NCBI GenBank assembly: GCA_903857165.1
Contig: CAIODU010000339.1
Span: 1-43,041 of the forward strand
From: an uncultured Methylococcaceae bacterium
GTDB lineage: Bacteria > Pseudomonadota > Gammaproteobacteria > Methylococcales > Methylococcaceae
Direction of reading: 5' to 3'
Length of the DNA: 43,041 nt
Shown here: one piece after another, positions 10,856 to 24,050 of the stretch
How positions within the stretch are numbered: the stretch's first letter is position 1
Layout of the letters: every line of letters starts with the position of its first letter
Position numbers and translations under genes: made by a program
The notes under the pieces: model-generated
The model's database searches: none
Seen by the model: only the letters and a program-made list of their open reading frames with translations
What the model was told of the DNA's origin: nothing

Positions 10856-13690
10856 ATGGACACCATTTCAATCAGAGGGGCACGTACCCACAACCTAAAA
10901 AACATCGACTTGGATCTGCCAAGGGACAAGCTGATCGTCATCACGGGTTTGTCGGGTTCGGGCAAGTCTTCGTTGGCTTTCGATACCATTTACGCCGAGG
11001 GTCAACGGCGTTATGTGGAGTCGCTGTCCACCTATGCCCGTCAATTCTTGTCGGTTATGGAAAAGCCGGATGTGGATCACATAGAAGGCTTATCCCCTGC
11101 CATTTCCATAGAGCAGAAATCCACCTCCCATAATCCCCGTTCCACCGTCGGCACCATCACCGAGATTTACGATTACCTTCGCCTGCTGTTTGCCCGGGCC
11201 GGAACGCCGCGCTGCCCGGACCATGGGGTTTCCTTGGAGGCGCAGACCATCAGCCAGATGGTCGATGGCGTGATGGCCCTGCCGGAGGATTCCCGGTGGA
11301 TGCTGCTCGCACCGGTGGTCAACGAACGCAAAGGCGAACATGTGCAAGTGCTGGAAGAATTGCGCGGACAAGGCTTCATCCGCGCCCGCATCGACGGCGA
11401 GGTTTACGAGTTGGACGAGCCGCCAAAACTGGATTTGAAGAAGAAGCACACCATTGAGGTCATCGTTGACCGCTTCAAGATTCGTAGTGATTTGGGGCTT
11501 CGATTGGCGGAATCCTTCGAGACGACTTTGCGCCTGGCCGAGGGCTTGGCCTTGGTGGTTTCGATTGACGATGCAAAACAGAGTCTGGTGTTTTCGGACA
11601 AGTACGCCTGCCCCCATTGCGGCTATTCTTTGAGCGAACTGGAACCCCGCATCTTTTCTTTTAATAATCCCAAGGGCGCGTGCCAAAAATGCGATGGATT
11701 GGGCGTGAAACAATATTTCGATCCCCGCTTGATTGTCCACAGCCCGCAGCTTAGCCTGGCCGGTGGGGCGGTGCGCGGATGGGATCGGCGCAATGCCTAT
11801 TATTACCAGATTATCTCTTCGCTGGCGGACCATTACGGCTTTGACTTGGAGCAGCCGTTCGAGAAATTACCGCAAGCGGTGAAGGACGTGATTCTTTATG
11901 GCAGTGGCAAAGAAACTATTCCCTTCAAGCACCTGAACGCACGGGGCAGCTATGATATGCGCTTCCATGCGTTCGAGGGCGTCATCCATAATATGGAAAG
12001 GCGCTACCGGGAGACCGATTCCAGTCTGGTGCGGGAAGAATTGACCAAGTATATGGGTGGCAAGCCCTGCCCAGACTGCGAGGGTACCCGCTTGAACAAA
12101 GGCGCCCGCCATGTGTTTGTGGCTGAACGCAACTTGCCGGAGTTGACCCATTTGCCGGTCCGGCGCGGGCTGGATTTTTTTGATGAGCTGCAATTGCCGG
12201 GCCAGCGTGGCGAAGTGGCGGCGAAAATCGTCAAGGAAATTCGCGAACGGATGCGGTTCCTCGTCAACGTGGGTTTGGATTACCTGACGCTGGACCGAAG
12301 TGCCGACACGCTTTCCGGCGGCGAGGCTCAACGCATCCGTCTGGCCAGCCAAGTCGGGGCGGGGCTGGTGGGTGTCATGTATGTGCTGGACGAACCCTCC
12401 ATCGGCCTGCACCAACGCGACAATGAGCGCTTGCTGAAGACCTTGATACGACTGCGCGACATTGGTAATACAGTGATTGTGGTGGAACACGACGAAGAAG
12501 CCATCATGGCCGCCGACCATGTTGTGGACATAGGCCCCGGCGCGGGGGTTCACGGCGGACAAATCGTAGCACAAGGGACTCCACGGCAAATCTTGGAACA
12601 TGCCGATTCGCTGACCGGGCAATACCTTTCCGGTCGGCTGGAGATTGAGATTCCCGCCCGGCGCAACCATAGTGACGAGGGAAACGTGCTGCGACTGGTC
12701 AATGCCACCGGCAACAATCTGAAAGGGGTTGATGCAGCTTTCCCCGTCGGACTGTTCACCTGTGTCACCGGCGTTTCGGGTTCCGGCAAATCAACGCTGG
12801 TCAACGACACCTTGCACAAATTCGCCGCCCGCGAGTTGAACGGTGCGAGTGCGGCCCCCGCCCCTTGCGAAAAAATCGTAGGGCTGGAATTGTTCGACAA
12901 AGTGGTGGACATTGACCAAAGCCCCATCGGCCGGACGCCGCGTTCCAACCCGGCCACTTATACCGGGTTGTTCACCCCCATCCGCGAATTGTTCGCCGCG
13001 ACGCCGGAGGCGAGGTCACGCGGCTATACGCCGGGACGCTTTAGCTTCAACGTCAAGGGCGGGCGTTGCGAAGCCTGTGCGGGCGATGGCGTCATCAAGG
13101 TGGAGATGCACTTTCTGCCGGACATTTTTGTCCATTGTGATATTTGCAAAGGGAAACGCTACAACCGGGAAACCTTGGAAATCCGTTATCGCGGCAAGAA
13201 CATCGCTGAAATTCTGGGAATGACCGTGGAGGAGGCCTGCGCGTTTTTCTCGGCGATACCCAATGTCCACCGCAAGCTGCAAATGCTGATGGAAGTCGGC
13301 TTGAGCTATATCACCTTGGGTCAAAATGCCGTGACCCTATCCGGCGGCGAAGCCCAGCGCGTCAAACTCGCCAAGGAGCTGTCCAAGCGCGACACGGGCA
13401 ATACCTTATACATCCTTGACGAACCGACCACGGGGTTGCATTTCCACGACATCAAACAATTATTGAAAGTGCTGCACCAATTGCGCGACCACGGTAACAC
13501 GGTAGTGGTGATCGAGCATAATCTGGATGTCATCAAAACCGCCGATTGGATTATTGACCTAGGCCCGGAAGGCGGCGACGGCGGTGGACGGATCATTGCC
13601 GAAGGCACGCCGGAGCATGTGGCGGCGAACCCGGCCTCACATACGGGGAGGTTTTTGAAAAAGGCGTTGGGGAGGGGCAAAGAATGGTAA
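10856..13690 (+). CDS. uvrA: Excinuclease ABC subunit A
   Basis: [44 protein letters not shown] plus two ABC signatures and zinc-finger cysteines. Confidence 0.98.
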   Translation: MDTISIRGARTHNLKNIDLDLPRDKLIVITGLSGSGKSSLAFDTIYAEGQRRYVESLSTYARQFLSVMEKPDVDHIEGLSPAISIEQKSTSHNPRSTVGTITEIYDYLRLLFARAGTPRCPDHGVSLEAQTISQMVDGVMALPEDSRWMLLAPVVNERKGEHVQVLEELRGQGFIRARIDGEVYELDEPPKLDLKKKHTIEVIVDRFKIRSDLGLRLAESFETTLRLAEGLALVVSIDDAKQSLVFSDKYACPHCGYSLSELEPRIFSFNNPKGACQKCDGLGVKQYFDPRLIVHSPQLSLAGGAVRGWDRRNAYYYQIISSLADHYGFDLEQPFEKLPQAVKDVILYGSGKETIPFKHLNARGSYDMRFHAFEGVIHNMERRYRETDSSLVREELTKYMGGKPCPDCEGTRLNKGARHVFVAERNLPELTHLPVRRGLDFFDELQLPGQRGEVAAKIVKEIRERMRFLVNVGLDYLTLDRSADTLSGGEAQRIRLASQVGAGLVGVMYVLDEPSIGLHQRDNERLLKTLIRLRDIGNTVIVVEHDEEAIMAADHVVDIGPGAGVHGGQIVAQGTPRQILEHADSLTGQYLSGRLEIEIPARRNHSDEGNVLRLVNATGNNLKGVDAAFPVGLFTCVTGVSGSGKSTLVNDTLHKFAARELNGASAAPAPCEKIVGLELFDKVVDIDQSPIGRTPRSNPATYTGLFTPIRELFAATPEARSRGYTPGRFSFNVKGGRCEACAGDGVIKVEMHFLPDIFVHCDICKGKRYNRETLEIRYRGKNIAEILGMTVEEACAFFSAIPNVHRKLQMLMEVGLSYITLGQNAVTLSGGEAQRVKLAKELSKRDTGNTLYILDEPTTGLHFHDIKQLLKVLHQLRDHGNTVVVIEHNLDVIKTADWIIDLGPEGGDGGGRIIAEGTPEHVAANPASHTGRFLKKALGRGKEW

Positions 13691-13774
13691 AGCTAAGTTT
13701 TTTGATAAGGGATAAAATGAGGTTGTTACTGTTCCCGTTTACAATATATCATTATATAATATTTGGATTTTGAT

Positions 13775-14572
13775 ATGACTGATTATAAATGGAATCCTAT
13801 TAGACCTTTGTCAGAGCAAGATGGTGTAATTGATCTTGCATTTATACGACCACTTTACGATTCATGGCGAATATCTGAAAAACGACTTAAAGAATCTAGC
13901 AGAGATAACTTACGCGAGTTTAACAATCGCCTTGTTCGTAGACTGAGCATCGAAACTGGTATCTTAGAAAGGCTATATGACCTAGATAGATGCACAACTG
14001 AAGCATTGATAGCAATGGGATTTGTCGAAGACATCGTGTCACGTTCCAGCACTGACATAGAACCATCGCGTTTGATCGATATTCTCCAAGACCAAGAGGC
14101 GGCGATTCAGCTTGTTTTGGATTGCATCGCCAATAAGCGTCCTCTAACTAAATCCGTACTCCATGAACTCCATATTCTTGAGGGTGGGCCAGATCATGAG
14201 AATTCACATTGGTACAAGTATGAGGTGGTAGCTTCTGCCAAGGATGCAGGTAAATTCGCCAATTTCTCAGAGCATCACTATTTTGTGAAGGCATCAATCC
14301 GTGCCGAACGTGAACAACTTGTGTTTGTCGTATCCTTTCACCATGTCGGACGTGAATTGTCAGGAATTATTGAGGTGACAGCCTTCGCAAAGTTGGTATC
14401 GTTTGAGGGTTCTGAGGATAGGCATTCGGTTTCAGATAGTTTCTTTGTGTGTTCACTGGAACCGTTCGTTTTTACTCATCAAACCGATGTGAAGTTTGTA
14501 GAGGCAGCATTTACACGTTGGATAGATGCTTCTCTCGCCATCGCAGTGAAAGAATATGGTGATCGGCTTTGA
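13775..14572 (+). CDS. Fic-like protein, apparently lacking the catalytic Fic core
   Basis: N-terminal RRLSIETGILERLYDLDRCTTEALIAMGFVEDIVSRSSTDIEPSRLIDILQDQEAAIQLVLDC resembles the N-terminus of large Fic-family proteins, but no HPFxxGNGR motif is present. TTG 13763 is an alternative start. Confidence 0.55.
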   Translation: MTDYKWNPIRPLSEQDGVIDLAFIRPLYDSWRISEKRLKESSRDNLREFNNRLVRRLSIETGILERLYDLDRCTTEALIAMGFVEDIVSRSSTDIEPSRLIDILQDQEAAIQLVLDCIANKRPLTKSVLHELHILEGGPDHENSHWYKYEVVASAKDAGKFANFSEHHYFVKASIRAEREQLVFVVSFHHVGRELSGIIEVTAFAKLVSFEGSEDRHSVSDSFFVCSLEPFVFTHQTDVKFVEAAFTRWIDASLAIAVKEYGDRL

Positions 14573-14892
14573 ATTGTATAGTACGAGTTCAAGCCTCACC
14601 GTTTGCGTCGAAAGCAAGAAATTACGCAAGTTGAGACTCAGATTTTTCACCTAGTTATCCACTGCTACGTTGACATTGGCGATTGACACTGGAAGATCGC
14701 CTGCAATTCAGCGGCTTACCTCTGAGTCAAATGCTATAATCTATAAATATCAACAGCTTATAAAATGTCGGTTGGTTTGCTTTGATTAGATACAGCCAAT
14801 GAAAAATCCAGAAAAACTTGAAAATAATCTTGGAAATCGGCGAAACTCACAAAGTTATCCACAGCTTTGTCCATGAATTATGGGGTATGTTT

Positions 14893-15849
14893 ATGCATAA
14901 AATGACCGGTATCGCTTCCGTAAACCGGGTGTTCATCGTTGGATGCGGCGATATAGGCATACGGGTCGCCTTGTTGGAGCAGGCAGCGGGACGACAGGTC
15001 ATCGCCTTGGCCCGTTCGGAAACTTCCACGCACAGGCTGGCGCAACATGGAATTGAACCTGTCGCAGGCGATCTGGATCATCCCGGCTCCTTGCTTGAAC
15101 TGCCAAGCACTGAGGTGGTGTATTACTTTGCGCCGCCTCCTTCAGAGAGTGATGGCGACCCAAGGTTGGCAAGTTTGCTTGCTGCTTTGGACAAAAACTC
15201 CCTGCCTCGCAAGTTGGTCTATATCAGCACCAGCGGTGTTTATGGTGATTGCGGGGGTGAGTGGGTGGATGAAGACTGGCCGATGAATCCCCGCTCTGAC
15301 CGTGCGCGACGGCGTGCGGCGGCGGAAAACCGGCTTTTGGAATGGTCCCGGCTTCGTGGGGCCGATGCGGTGATCCTTCGCGTCCCCGGCATCTATGGCC
15401 CCGGCAGGTTGCCCGTTGAACGCATCCGGCGCGGTGTTCCGGTGGTGCGGGAAGACGAGTCGCCATGGAGCAACCGCATCCATGCGGACGATCTGGCGCA
15501 AGCGTGTGTCCTGGCGGCACTCCGGGGAAGGGCGGGAGGGGTTTATAATGTCAGCGATGGCAATCCGACCACGATGACGGATTATTTTTTCCGTGTCGCT
15601 GATTTGCTTGGCCTTCCCCGCCCCCCGTCCATTTCAATGGAGGATGCCCGGCTTACCCTTGGGCCGGGCATTTTGTCGTTTCTGGAGGAATCCAAGCGCT
15701 TGGACAATCGGCGGATGCTGGAAGAATTGGGGGTGGAGTTGCGTTACCCTATGCTGGACTGCGGCCTGCCTGCCTGTCTTGTGCAACCTGCCGATTCCCC
15801 CCTGTCTGGCAGCGTTCGCCAATCCGCCGCCGGGCATCGGGGAGGGTGA
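14893..15849 (+). CDS. NAD-dependent epimerase/dehydratase (extended SDR, YeeZ-like)
   Basis: VFIVGCGDIGIRVA nucleotide-binding motif, YISTSGVYGDCGG, HADDLAQA, YNVSDG. Confidence 0.85.
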   Translation: MHKMTGIASVNRVFIVGCGDIGIRVALLEQAAGRQVIALARSETSTHRLAQHGIEPVAGDLDHPGSLLELPSTEVVYYFAPPPSESDGDPRLASLLAALDKNSLPRKLVYISTSGVYGDCGGEWVDEDWPMNPRSDRARRRAAAENRLLEWSRLRGADAVILRVPGIYGPGRLPVERIRRGVPVVREDESPWSNRIHADDLAQACVLAALRGRAGGVYNVSDGNPTTMTDYFFRVADLLGLPRPPSISMEDARLTLGPGILSFLEESKRLDNRRMLEELGVELRYPMLDCGLPACLVQPADSPLSGSVRQSAAGHRGG

Positions 15850-15888
15850 TGATAAGCTTTAGGCGATTTCCGAATAACAAATCAAACT

Positions 15889-15934
15889 GTAGGGTGTCCT
15901 TCAGGACGCCATGGTGGCCTGAAGGCCACCCTAC
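15889..15934. repeat. Palindromic repeat GTAGGGTGTCCTTCAGGACG...GGCCTGAAGGCCACCCTAC
   Basis: Near-perfect inverted repeat in an intergenic gap. Confidence 0.75.
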
Positions 15935-16028
15935 GGGTAAAGGCATTCTCGTAAATGTCCTTAGTTCGCCCCAGGCGACATGAAGATAATAAATCGTTTT
16001 GCGCTAGAGACCTTAAGGAGTCCGTGCA

Positions 16029-16289
16029 ATGGCAAAAGTGAAAAATGAACCGCAGTTGGTGAAAAAAGCCGTTGAAGTGACCGAAAAATACGCCAAGAAC
16101 AGAGGGTTTTCGGCATTTCCAGCCAATCTTTCAGCTAACGACAAGGTGGAATGCAGTTACCGGCTGCTGGTGGCAGACAAACTCGTCACCCCCTTGGCCT
16201 TGGATCAGGAAAGCATACCCAATATGCGGCATAAACTGGCATTATGGATTTCCCGGCAATTGCCCAAAGACCATCCGTTACTGCAATAG
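16029..16289 (+). CDS. Small conserved protein (possibly DUF5062-like)
   Basis: 86 aa, good Shine-Dalgarno (TTAAGGAG), MRHKLALWISRQLPKDHPLLQ tail. Confidence 0.6.
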   Translation: MAKVKNEPQLVKKAVEVTEKYAKNRGFSAFPANLSANDKVECSYRLLVADKLVTPLALDQESIPNMRHKLALWISRQLPKDHPLLQ

Positions 16290-16488
16290 CCCGTAAATAA
16301 TTGAAGGTTACAGCGTTTTCTATATCTATTAGTTACTTATTTACGCCCATGTCGGCAAAGGATTGCCGACCTACTGCGTAACAAGGACTGTAGGGCGGCA
16401 ACCCTTTGCCGCCAACGATTTCAAAACTTAAACAACGTAATCAATTGAAATTAAAAACACTGTAACCCGAAAGAGGCAGGTAGTCATC

Positions 16489-17634
16489 ATGAAAAAATAC
16501 ATCGGCCTGTGCATGATTGTCAAAAACGAGGCGCATGTCATCCGCCGTTGCTTGGAGAGCGCGTTGCCCCTCATTGATTTTGTTTGCATCGTGGATACTG
16601 GTTCCTCCGATGGCACGCAAGAGGCCGTTCGCTCGTTTCTGCGCGAAAAGAACCTGCCCGGCGTGGTTGTCGACGAGCCTTGGCAGGATTTTGCTTACAA
16701 TCGGTCTTTCGCATTGCGGCAATTGCGGGAAATGCAAACCATCGATTATGGTCTGATGATCGACGCGGATAATGTCCTTGTTTTTGAGACGGATTTCAAC
16801 GCCGCCCAGTTCAAAAAAAGTTTGGACGCCGATGTGTATGATGTCACCCTGAGGACAGGCGTTGTGTTTTACCGCTTGCCTCTATTGTTTAGCAATCGGT
16901 TGGAATTTGCTTATAAGGGCGTATTGCATGAATACCTTGATTGTTCCTTGGCAAAGACGCGCAGTATAGCCACCGGTTTCCTTAACAATCAAATCCAAGA
17001 CAGCGCAAGAAACCGCAATCCAAGAAAATATCAAGATGATGCCGCCGTTTTCGAAAAAGCACTGGCGGAAGAATCCGATCCTTCCTTGCTGTCCCGCTAT
17101 ACTTTTTATTTGGCCCAAAGCTATAGGGACTGCGGTGAAAAAATCAAATCAATGGAGGCTTATCAGCACCGCTCAACATTGGGTTATTGGGATCAAGAAG
17201 TATTTTACAGCCTATATCAAATAGCTAGGCTCAAGGAGGAGTTGGGCCATCAAGAAGAGGAAGTCATCCAGGCTTATCTTGCGGCGTATGAGGCTTGCCC
17301 GATCCGTGCGGAGTCTTTGTATGGGGCCATCCGATTTTGCCGTTTGCGACAGAAATATCAACAGGGCTATATCCTTGGCAAGCATGCGCTTGGCATAGCC
17401 TATCGGCAGGATGGATTATTTGTCGAGCAATGGATTTATGACTACGGCTTGCTGGATGAATTTTCCATTGTAGCCTATTGGGCTGGTCACTATCGCGAAT
17501 CCTTCGATGCCTGCCTGAAATTGCTAAGGGAGGCCAAAGCACCCCCTAGCCATCGGGAACGGATATTTCAGAACGCCGATTTCGCGATTCAAAAACTTAA
17601 CAATCCAGACTTGCGCAATCTATTGCCGGTGTGA
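16489..17634 (+). CDS. Family 2-like glycosyltransferase with TPR-like C-terminus
   Basis: IGLCMIVKNEAHVIRRCLES...DFVCIVDTGSSDGTQ and DYGLMIDADNVL (GT-A/GT2 motifs). Confidence 0.85.
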   Translation: MKKYIGLCMIVKNEAHVIRRCLESALPLIDFVCIVDTGSSDGTQEAVRSFLREKNLPGVVVDEPWQDFAYNRSFALRQLREMQTIDYGLMIDADNVLVFETDFNAAQFKKSLDADVYDVTLRTGVVFYRLPLLFSNRLEFAYKGVLHEYLDCSLAKTRSIATGFLNNQIQDSARNRNPRKYQDDAAVFEKALAEESDPSLLSRYTFYLAQSYRDCGEKIKSMEAYQHRSTLGYWDQEVFYSLYQIARLKEELGHQEEEVIQAYLAAYEACPIRAESLYGAIRFCRLRQKYQQGYILGKHALGIAYRQDGLFVEQWIYDYGLLDEFSIVAYWAGHYRESFDACLKLLREAKAPPSHRERIFQNADFAIQKLNNPDLRNLLPV

Positions 17635-17637
17635 ATC

Positions 17638-17671
17638 AAAAAAAAAGCCGGGGTTCTTGCGAAACCCGGCT
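17638..17671 (-). terminator. Rho-independent terminator of htpG
   Basis: Minus strand reads AGCCGGGTTTCGCAAGAACCCCGGCTTTTTTTTT downstream of the htpG stop. Confidence 0.85.
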
Positions 17672-17699
17672 AAAAATAGGTCGATTTACAGAAAGGGTA

Positions 17700-19595
17700 T
17701 TAAACTATCAGTTGCTGTAGCAGGCCATTCAGCTTGTGGACAAACGCAGCCGGATCGTCAATTTGTCCGCCTTCGCTCAGCACGGCCTGATCAAACAGTA
17801 TCAGGGTCAAGTCGGCAAAACGAGTTTCATCGGTCTCGTTTTTGAGCTTGGCGATCAAGGCGTGGCTGGGGTTGATCTCAAACACTGGCTTGCTGCCCTG
17901 GACGTTTTGCCCGACTTCTTTGAGTATCTTCTCCATCGTGCGACTCATGCCATAAGCCTCGCTAACCAGACAGGCCGGGGACTCGGTCAGACGATGGCTG
18001 ATGCGCACATCGGCAACCTTGCCGTCCAAGGCTTTCTTGATCTTTTCAATCAATGCCTCGAAGTCATGGCTGACGTTGTTGATGTCTTCTTTTTCCTTCT
18101 CGTCTTCCAGCTTGCCCAAGTCCAAATCGCCACGGGCGACGGATTGCAGATGCTTGCCTTCGTAGTCGCTGAGGTGGTCTGTCAGCCAAGAGTCGATGCG
18201 GTCCCCCAACAACAATACCTCCACGCCTTTCTTGCGGAATATTTCCAAGTGCGGGCTATTCTTGGCCGCTGACAAACTATCTCCGGTGATGAAGTAAATC
18301 TTGTCCTGGCCCTCCTGCATGCGGGATATGTAGTCGTCCAAGGAAACTTCCTGGGCATCGTTCCCGGTGGAAGAGAAGCGCAACAGTTTGGCGATGCGAT
18401 CCTTGTTCTTGTAGTCGTCAATGATCCCTTCCTTGAGCGCTTGGCCGAATTCTTTCCAAAAGACTTTGAATTTATCCGGTTCGTTTTTCGCCAAATCCTC
18501 AATCAACCCCAGCAATTTCTTCACCGCGCCGGAGCGGATTTTTTCCAGCAACTGGTTTTCCTGGAGCAATTCCCGGGAAATGTTCAGCGGCAGGGAGTCG
18601 GAGTCGATCACGCCACGGATGAAGCGCAGATAGCGCGGCATTAGCTTGTCGGCATCGTCGGTGATGAACACCTTGCGCACATACAGCTTCACCCCATGTT
18701 TGGGGTCGCGATCCCACAGGTCGAAGGGTGCGTGCGACGGGATGTAAAGCAGTAAGTTGTATTCATTGGTGCCCTCAACCCGGCTGTGGAGGCGGGCCAA
18801 GGGTTCCTTGAGGTCATGCGATACGTGCCTGTAAAACTCGGCATATTGTTCTTCGGTAATTTCGTCCTTGGACTTAGTCCACAATGCCGATGCACTGTTG
18901 ACGGTTTCATATTCCACCGGCTTCCCGTCCTCGTCATCGCCGTAGGTTTCCTTTTGCATCTCGATGGGGATGGAGATGTGGTCGGAGAACTTGCGGATGA
19001 TGGTGCGCAGCCTCCAGCCTTCCAGGAATTCGTCCTCGCCCTCACGCAGGTGCAGGGTGATTTTGGTGCCTCGGTCGGCCTTCTTGATGGTTTCCAGGGT
19101 AAATTCGCCTTCCCCATTCGATTCCCAGCGAACACCTTCCTCGGGGTCGCCGCCGGCATCGCGTGTTTCCAGCGTAACCTTGTCGGCAACGATGAAAGAA
19201 GAGTAAAACCCAACGCCAAATTGACCGATCAGTTGGCTATCCTTAGCCTCGTCGCCCGTCAGCGATGCAAAGAAATGGCGGGTGCCCGAACGGGCGATGG
19301 TGCCGATATTCTCGCGCACCTCGTCACGGTTCATGCCGATGCCGTTGTCCGCAATCGTGATGGTGCGCTGTTCCTTGTCGTAATCGACGATTATTTTCAA
19401 CTGGCTGTCGCCTTCGTAGAGGCTTTCGTTGCTCAACGCACTGAAGCGCAGCTTATCGGCGGCGTCAGAGGCATTGGAGATCAGTTCGCGAAGAAAAATA
19501 TCCTTGTTGCTATACAAGGAATGAATCATCAGGTTAAGAAGTTGTTTGACTTCCGCTTCGAAGCCAAGGGTGACTTTGTTTTCCGCAACAGACAT
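17700..19595 (-). CDS. htpG: Chaperone HtpG (Hsp90)
   Basis: [39 protein letters not shown] motifs. Confidence 0.98.
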   Translation of the reverse strand: MSVAENKVTLGFEAEVKQLLNLMIHSLYSNKDIFLRELISNASDAADKLRFSALSNESLYEGDSQLKIIVDYDKEQRTITIADNGIGMNRDEVRENIGTIARSGTRHFFASLTGDEAKDSQLIGQFGVGFYSSFIVADKVTLETRDAGGDPEEGVRWESNGEGEFTLETIKKADRGTKITLHLREGEDEFLEGWRLRTIIRKFSDHISIPIEMQKETYGDDEDGKPVEYETVNSASALWTKSKDEITEEQYAEFYRHVSHDLKEPLARLHSRVEGTNEYNLLLYIPSHAPFDLWDRDPKHGVKLYVRKVFITDDADKLMPRYLRFIRGVIDSDSLPLNISRELLQENQLLEKIRSGAVKKLLGLIEDLAKNEPDKFKVFWKEFGQALKEGIIDDYKNKDRIAKLLRFSSTGNDAQEVSLDDYISRMQEGQDKIYFITGDSLSAAKNSPHLEIFRKKGVEVLLLGDRIDSWLTDHLSDYEGKHLQSVARGDLDLGKLEDEKEKEDINNVSHDFEALIEKIKKALDGKVADVRISHRLTESPACLVSEAYGMSRTMEKILKEVGQNVQGSKPVFEINPSHALIAKLKNETDETRFADLTLILFDQAVLSEGGQIDDPAAFVHKLNGLLQQLIV

Positions 19596-19808
19596 GGCGA
19601 TTGCAAATCCTCATGAGTAAGATGGTTGGATGGAGCCCGTTCGGGCCATAGCTTGTTCCATTATTGGGATGTTTCAGTTTTTTTCAAGCATGTTGCTTGG
19701 AAAATCGGTTTTGGGCTTGCAGGACAGGAACTTCAGCTTTAAATATAAAAATGACCCAATTTGCGGTATCATCCACAATTCATTTAAATAGGTTGGAATC
19801 GAATCACA

Positions 19809-22535
<2,727 letters not shown>

Positions 22536-22553
22536 AGCGCGGTTGTTGGGAGC

Positions 22554-23765
22554 ATGGCGATGAAACAGGACAATCCTGCGTACATACCTAAAGTCCCCGG
22601 CTTGAAATTGGGTGCGGCCGGTGCCGGCATCAAGCGGACCGACCGGGACGACCTCGTGTTGATCGAATTGCCACCCGGTTCGAGTTGCGCCGCCGTGTTC
22701 ACCCGCAACGCCTTCTGCGCCGCCCCGGTGACTGTGGCTCGCCGGCATTTGGCCCATGCCCCGCGCTGGCTGTTGATCAACTCCGGCAATGCCAATGCGG
22801 GCACCGGCCAACGCGGCATGGACGACGCGCTGCAATCTTGCTGGAGTGTGGCCGGCCTGAGGGGCGGTACTGTGGAGCAAGTCCTGCCTTTCTCCACCGG
22901 CGTGATCGGCGAATACCTCCCCGTCGACAAGATCGCAGCCGCCCTGCCACTCGCCATCGAAGCACTGGCCGAAGAAGGCTGGGGACGGGCCTCGCGGGCC
23001 ATCATGACCACCGACACCGTACCCAAGCTCGCCCATCGTGAAATCAGCTTGGACGGGCGCACAGTGGTTCTGGTGGGCATGGCCAAAGGTGCCGGCATGA
23101 TCCAACCCAATATGGCGACTTTGCTGTCATTCATCGGGACCGATGCCCAAGTCGAACCCACGTTACTGCAAGAACTGCTGGCAAAGGCGGCGGATAGCTC
23201 CTTCAATTGCATCACCGTGGATGGCGACACCTCGACGAATGATTCCCTGGTGCTGATGGCGACTGGCGCTTCTGGCGCTGTGGTGGAAGGGGGCGGCGCA
23301 AACCTGCCAATTTTCGCGGTGGCCTTGCAAGCGGTCTGCGACGAGTTGGCCGAGGCCATTGTGCGTGACGGCGAGGGTGCCACCAAACTGATGCGCATCG
23401 TCGTCGAGCAGGCGCGTAGCGAGGCCGAGGCGCGTAATGTGGCGAAAACCATTGCCCATTCCCCTTTGGTAAAAACGGCGTTCTTCGCCAGCGACCCGAA
23501 CTGGGGCCGCATCCTTGCCGCCGTGGGCCGTTCCGATTGCCCGGACATGGACATAGACAAGGTGACGATTTTTCTGGGCGATGTCTGCATCGTAGCAAAC
23601 GGCGGGCGTGCCTTGACCTATACCGAAGAAGCCGGCCAGAAAGTCATGGCGGAAACTGACATTACCGTGCGCGTCGTCCTGGGGCGCGGCGATGCCAGGC
23701 AACGGGTGTTGACCTGCGATTTTTCCTACGATTATGTGAAGATCAATGCGGAGTACAGGACTTAG
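22554..23765 (+). CDS. argJ: Bifunctional ornithine acetyltransferase / N-acetylglutamate synthase
   Basis: Autocleavage region KGAGMIQPNMATLLSFI and C-terminal CDFSYDYVKINAEYRT. Confidence 0.97.
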   Translation: MAMKQDNPAYIPKVPGLKLGAAGAGIKRTDRDDLVLIELPPGSSCAAVFTRNAFCAAPVTVARRHLAHAPRWLLINSGNANAGTGQRGMDDALQSCWSVAGLRGGTVEQVLPFSTGVIGEYLPVDKIAAALPLAIEALAEEGWGRASRAIMTTDTVPKLAHREISLDGRTVVLVGMAKGAGMIQPNMATLLSFIGTDAQVEPTLLQELLAKAADSSFNCITVDGDTSTNDSLVLMATGASGAVVEGGGANLPIFAVALQAVCDELAEAIVRDGEGATKLMRIVVEQARSEAEARNVAKTIAHSPLVKTAFFASDPNWGRILAAVGRSDCPDMDIDKVTIFLGDVCIVANGGRALTYTEEAGQKVMAETDITVRVVLGRGDARQRVLTCDFSYDYVKINAEYRT

Positions 23766-23800
23766 GCGAAGAGACCCTCCGTCCAAGTCCGTCCAAGTCC

Positions 23801-23839
23801 AAAAAACCCGCCATAGTCAAAAGCTTAGGCGGGTTTTTT
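23801..23839 (+). terminator. Rho-independent terminator after argJ
   Basis: AAAAAACCCGCC...GGCGGGTTTTTTT. Confidence 0.9.
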
Positions 23840-24050
23840 TGTCCGTTGAATGGACGGTGATTTGATTGAAAGGTGTCTTGCGCACACAGAAGGAACTTGC
23901 CAGCTTTTCAACCAAGCCATGCCGTGAACCTTGGCAGAACGGCAATGTGAGCGAGGGGTGGGTAACTTACGGCATAATGGACGGATGAAGCGCATTGGCA
24001 AATTATTTTGCCATCACGAATAAGAAGCTAAACCAAGGAACAACGGATTC

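Noticed and set aside
14655-14863. Chromosomal replication origin
   Set aside because: Only two DnaA-box-like sites, with no dnaA/dnaN/gidA neighbourhood.
23781-23800. Tandem GTCCAAGTCC x2 before the argJ terminator
   Set aside because: Two 10-bp units are probably trivial slippage with no evident function.
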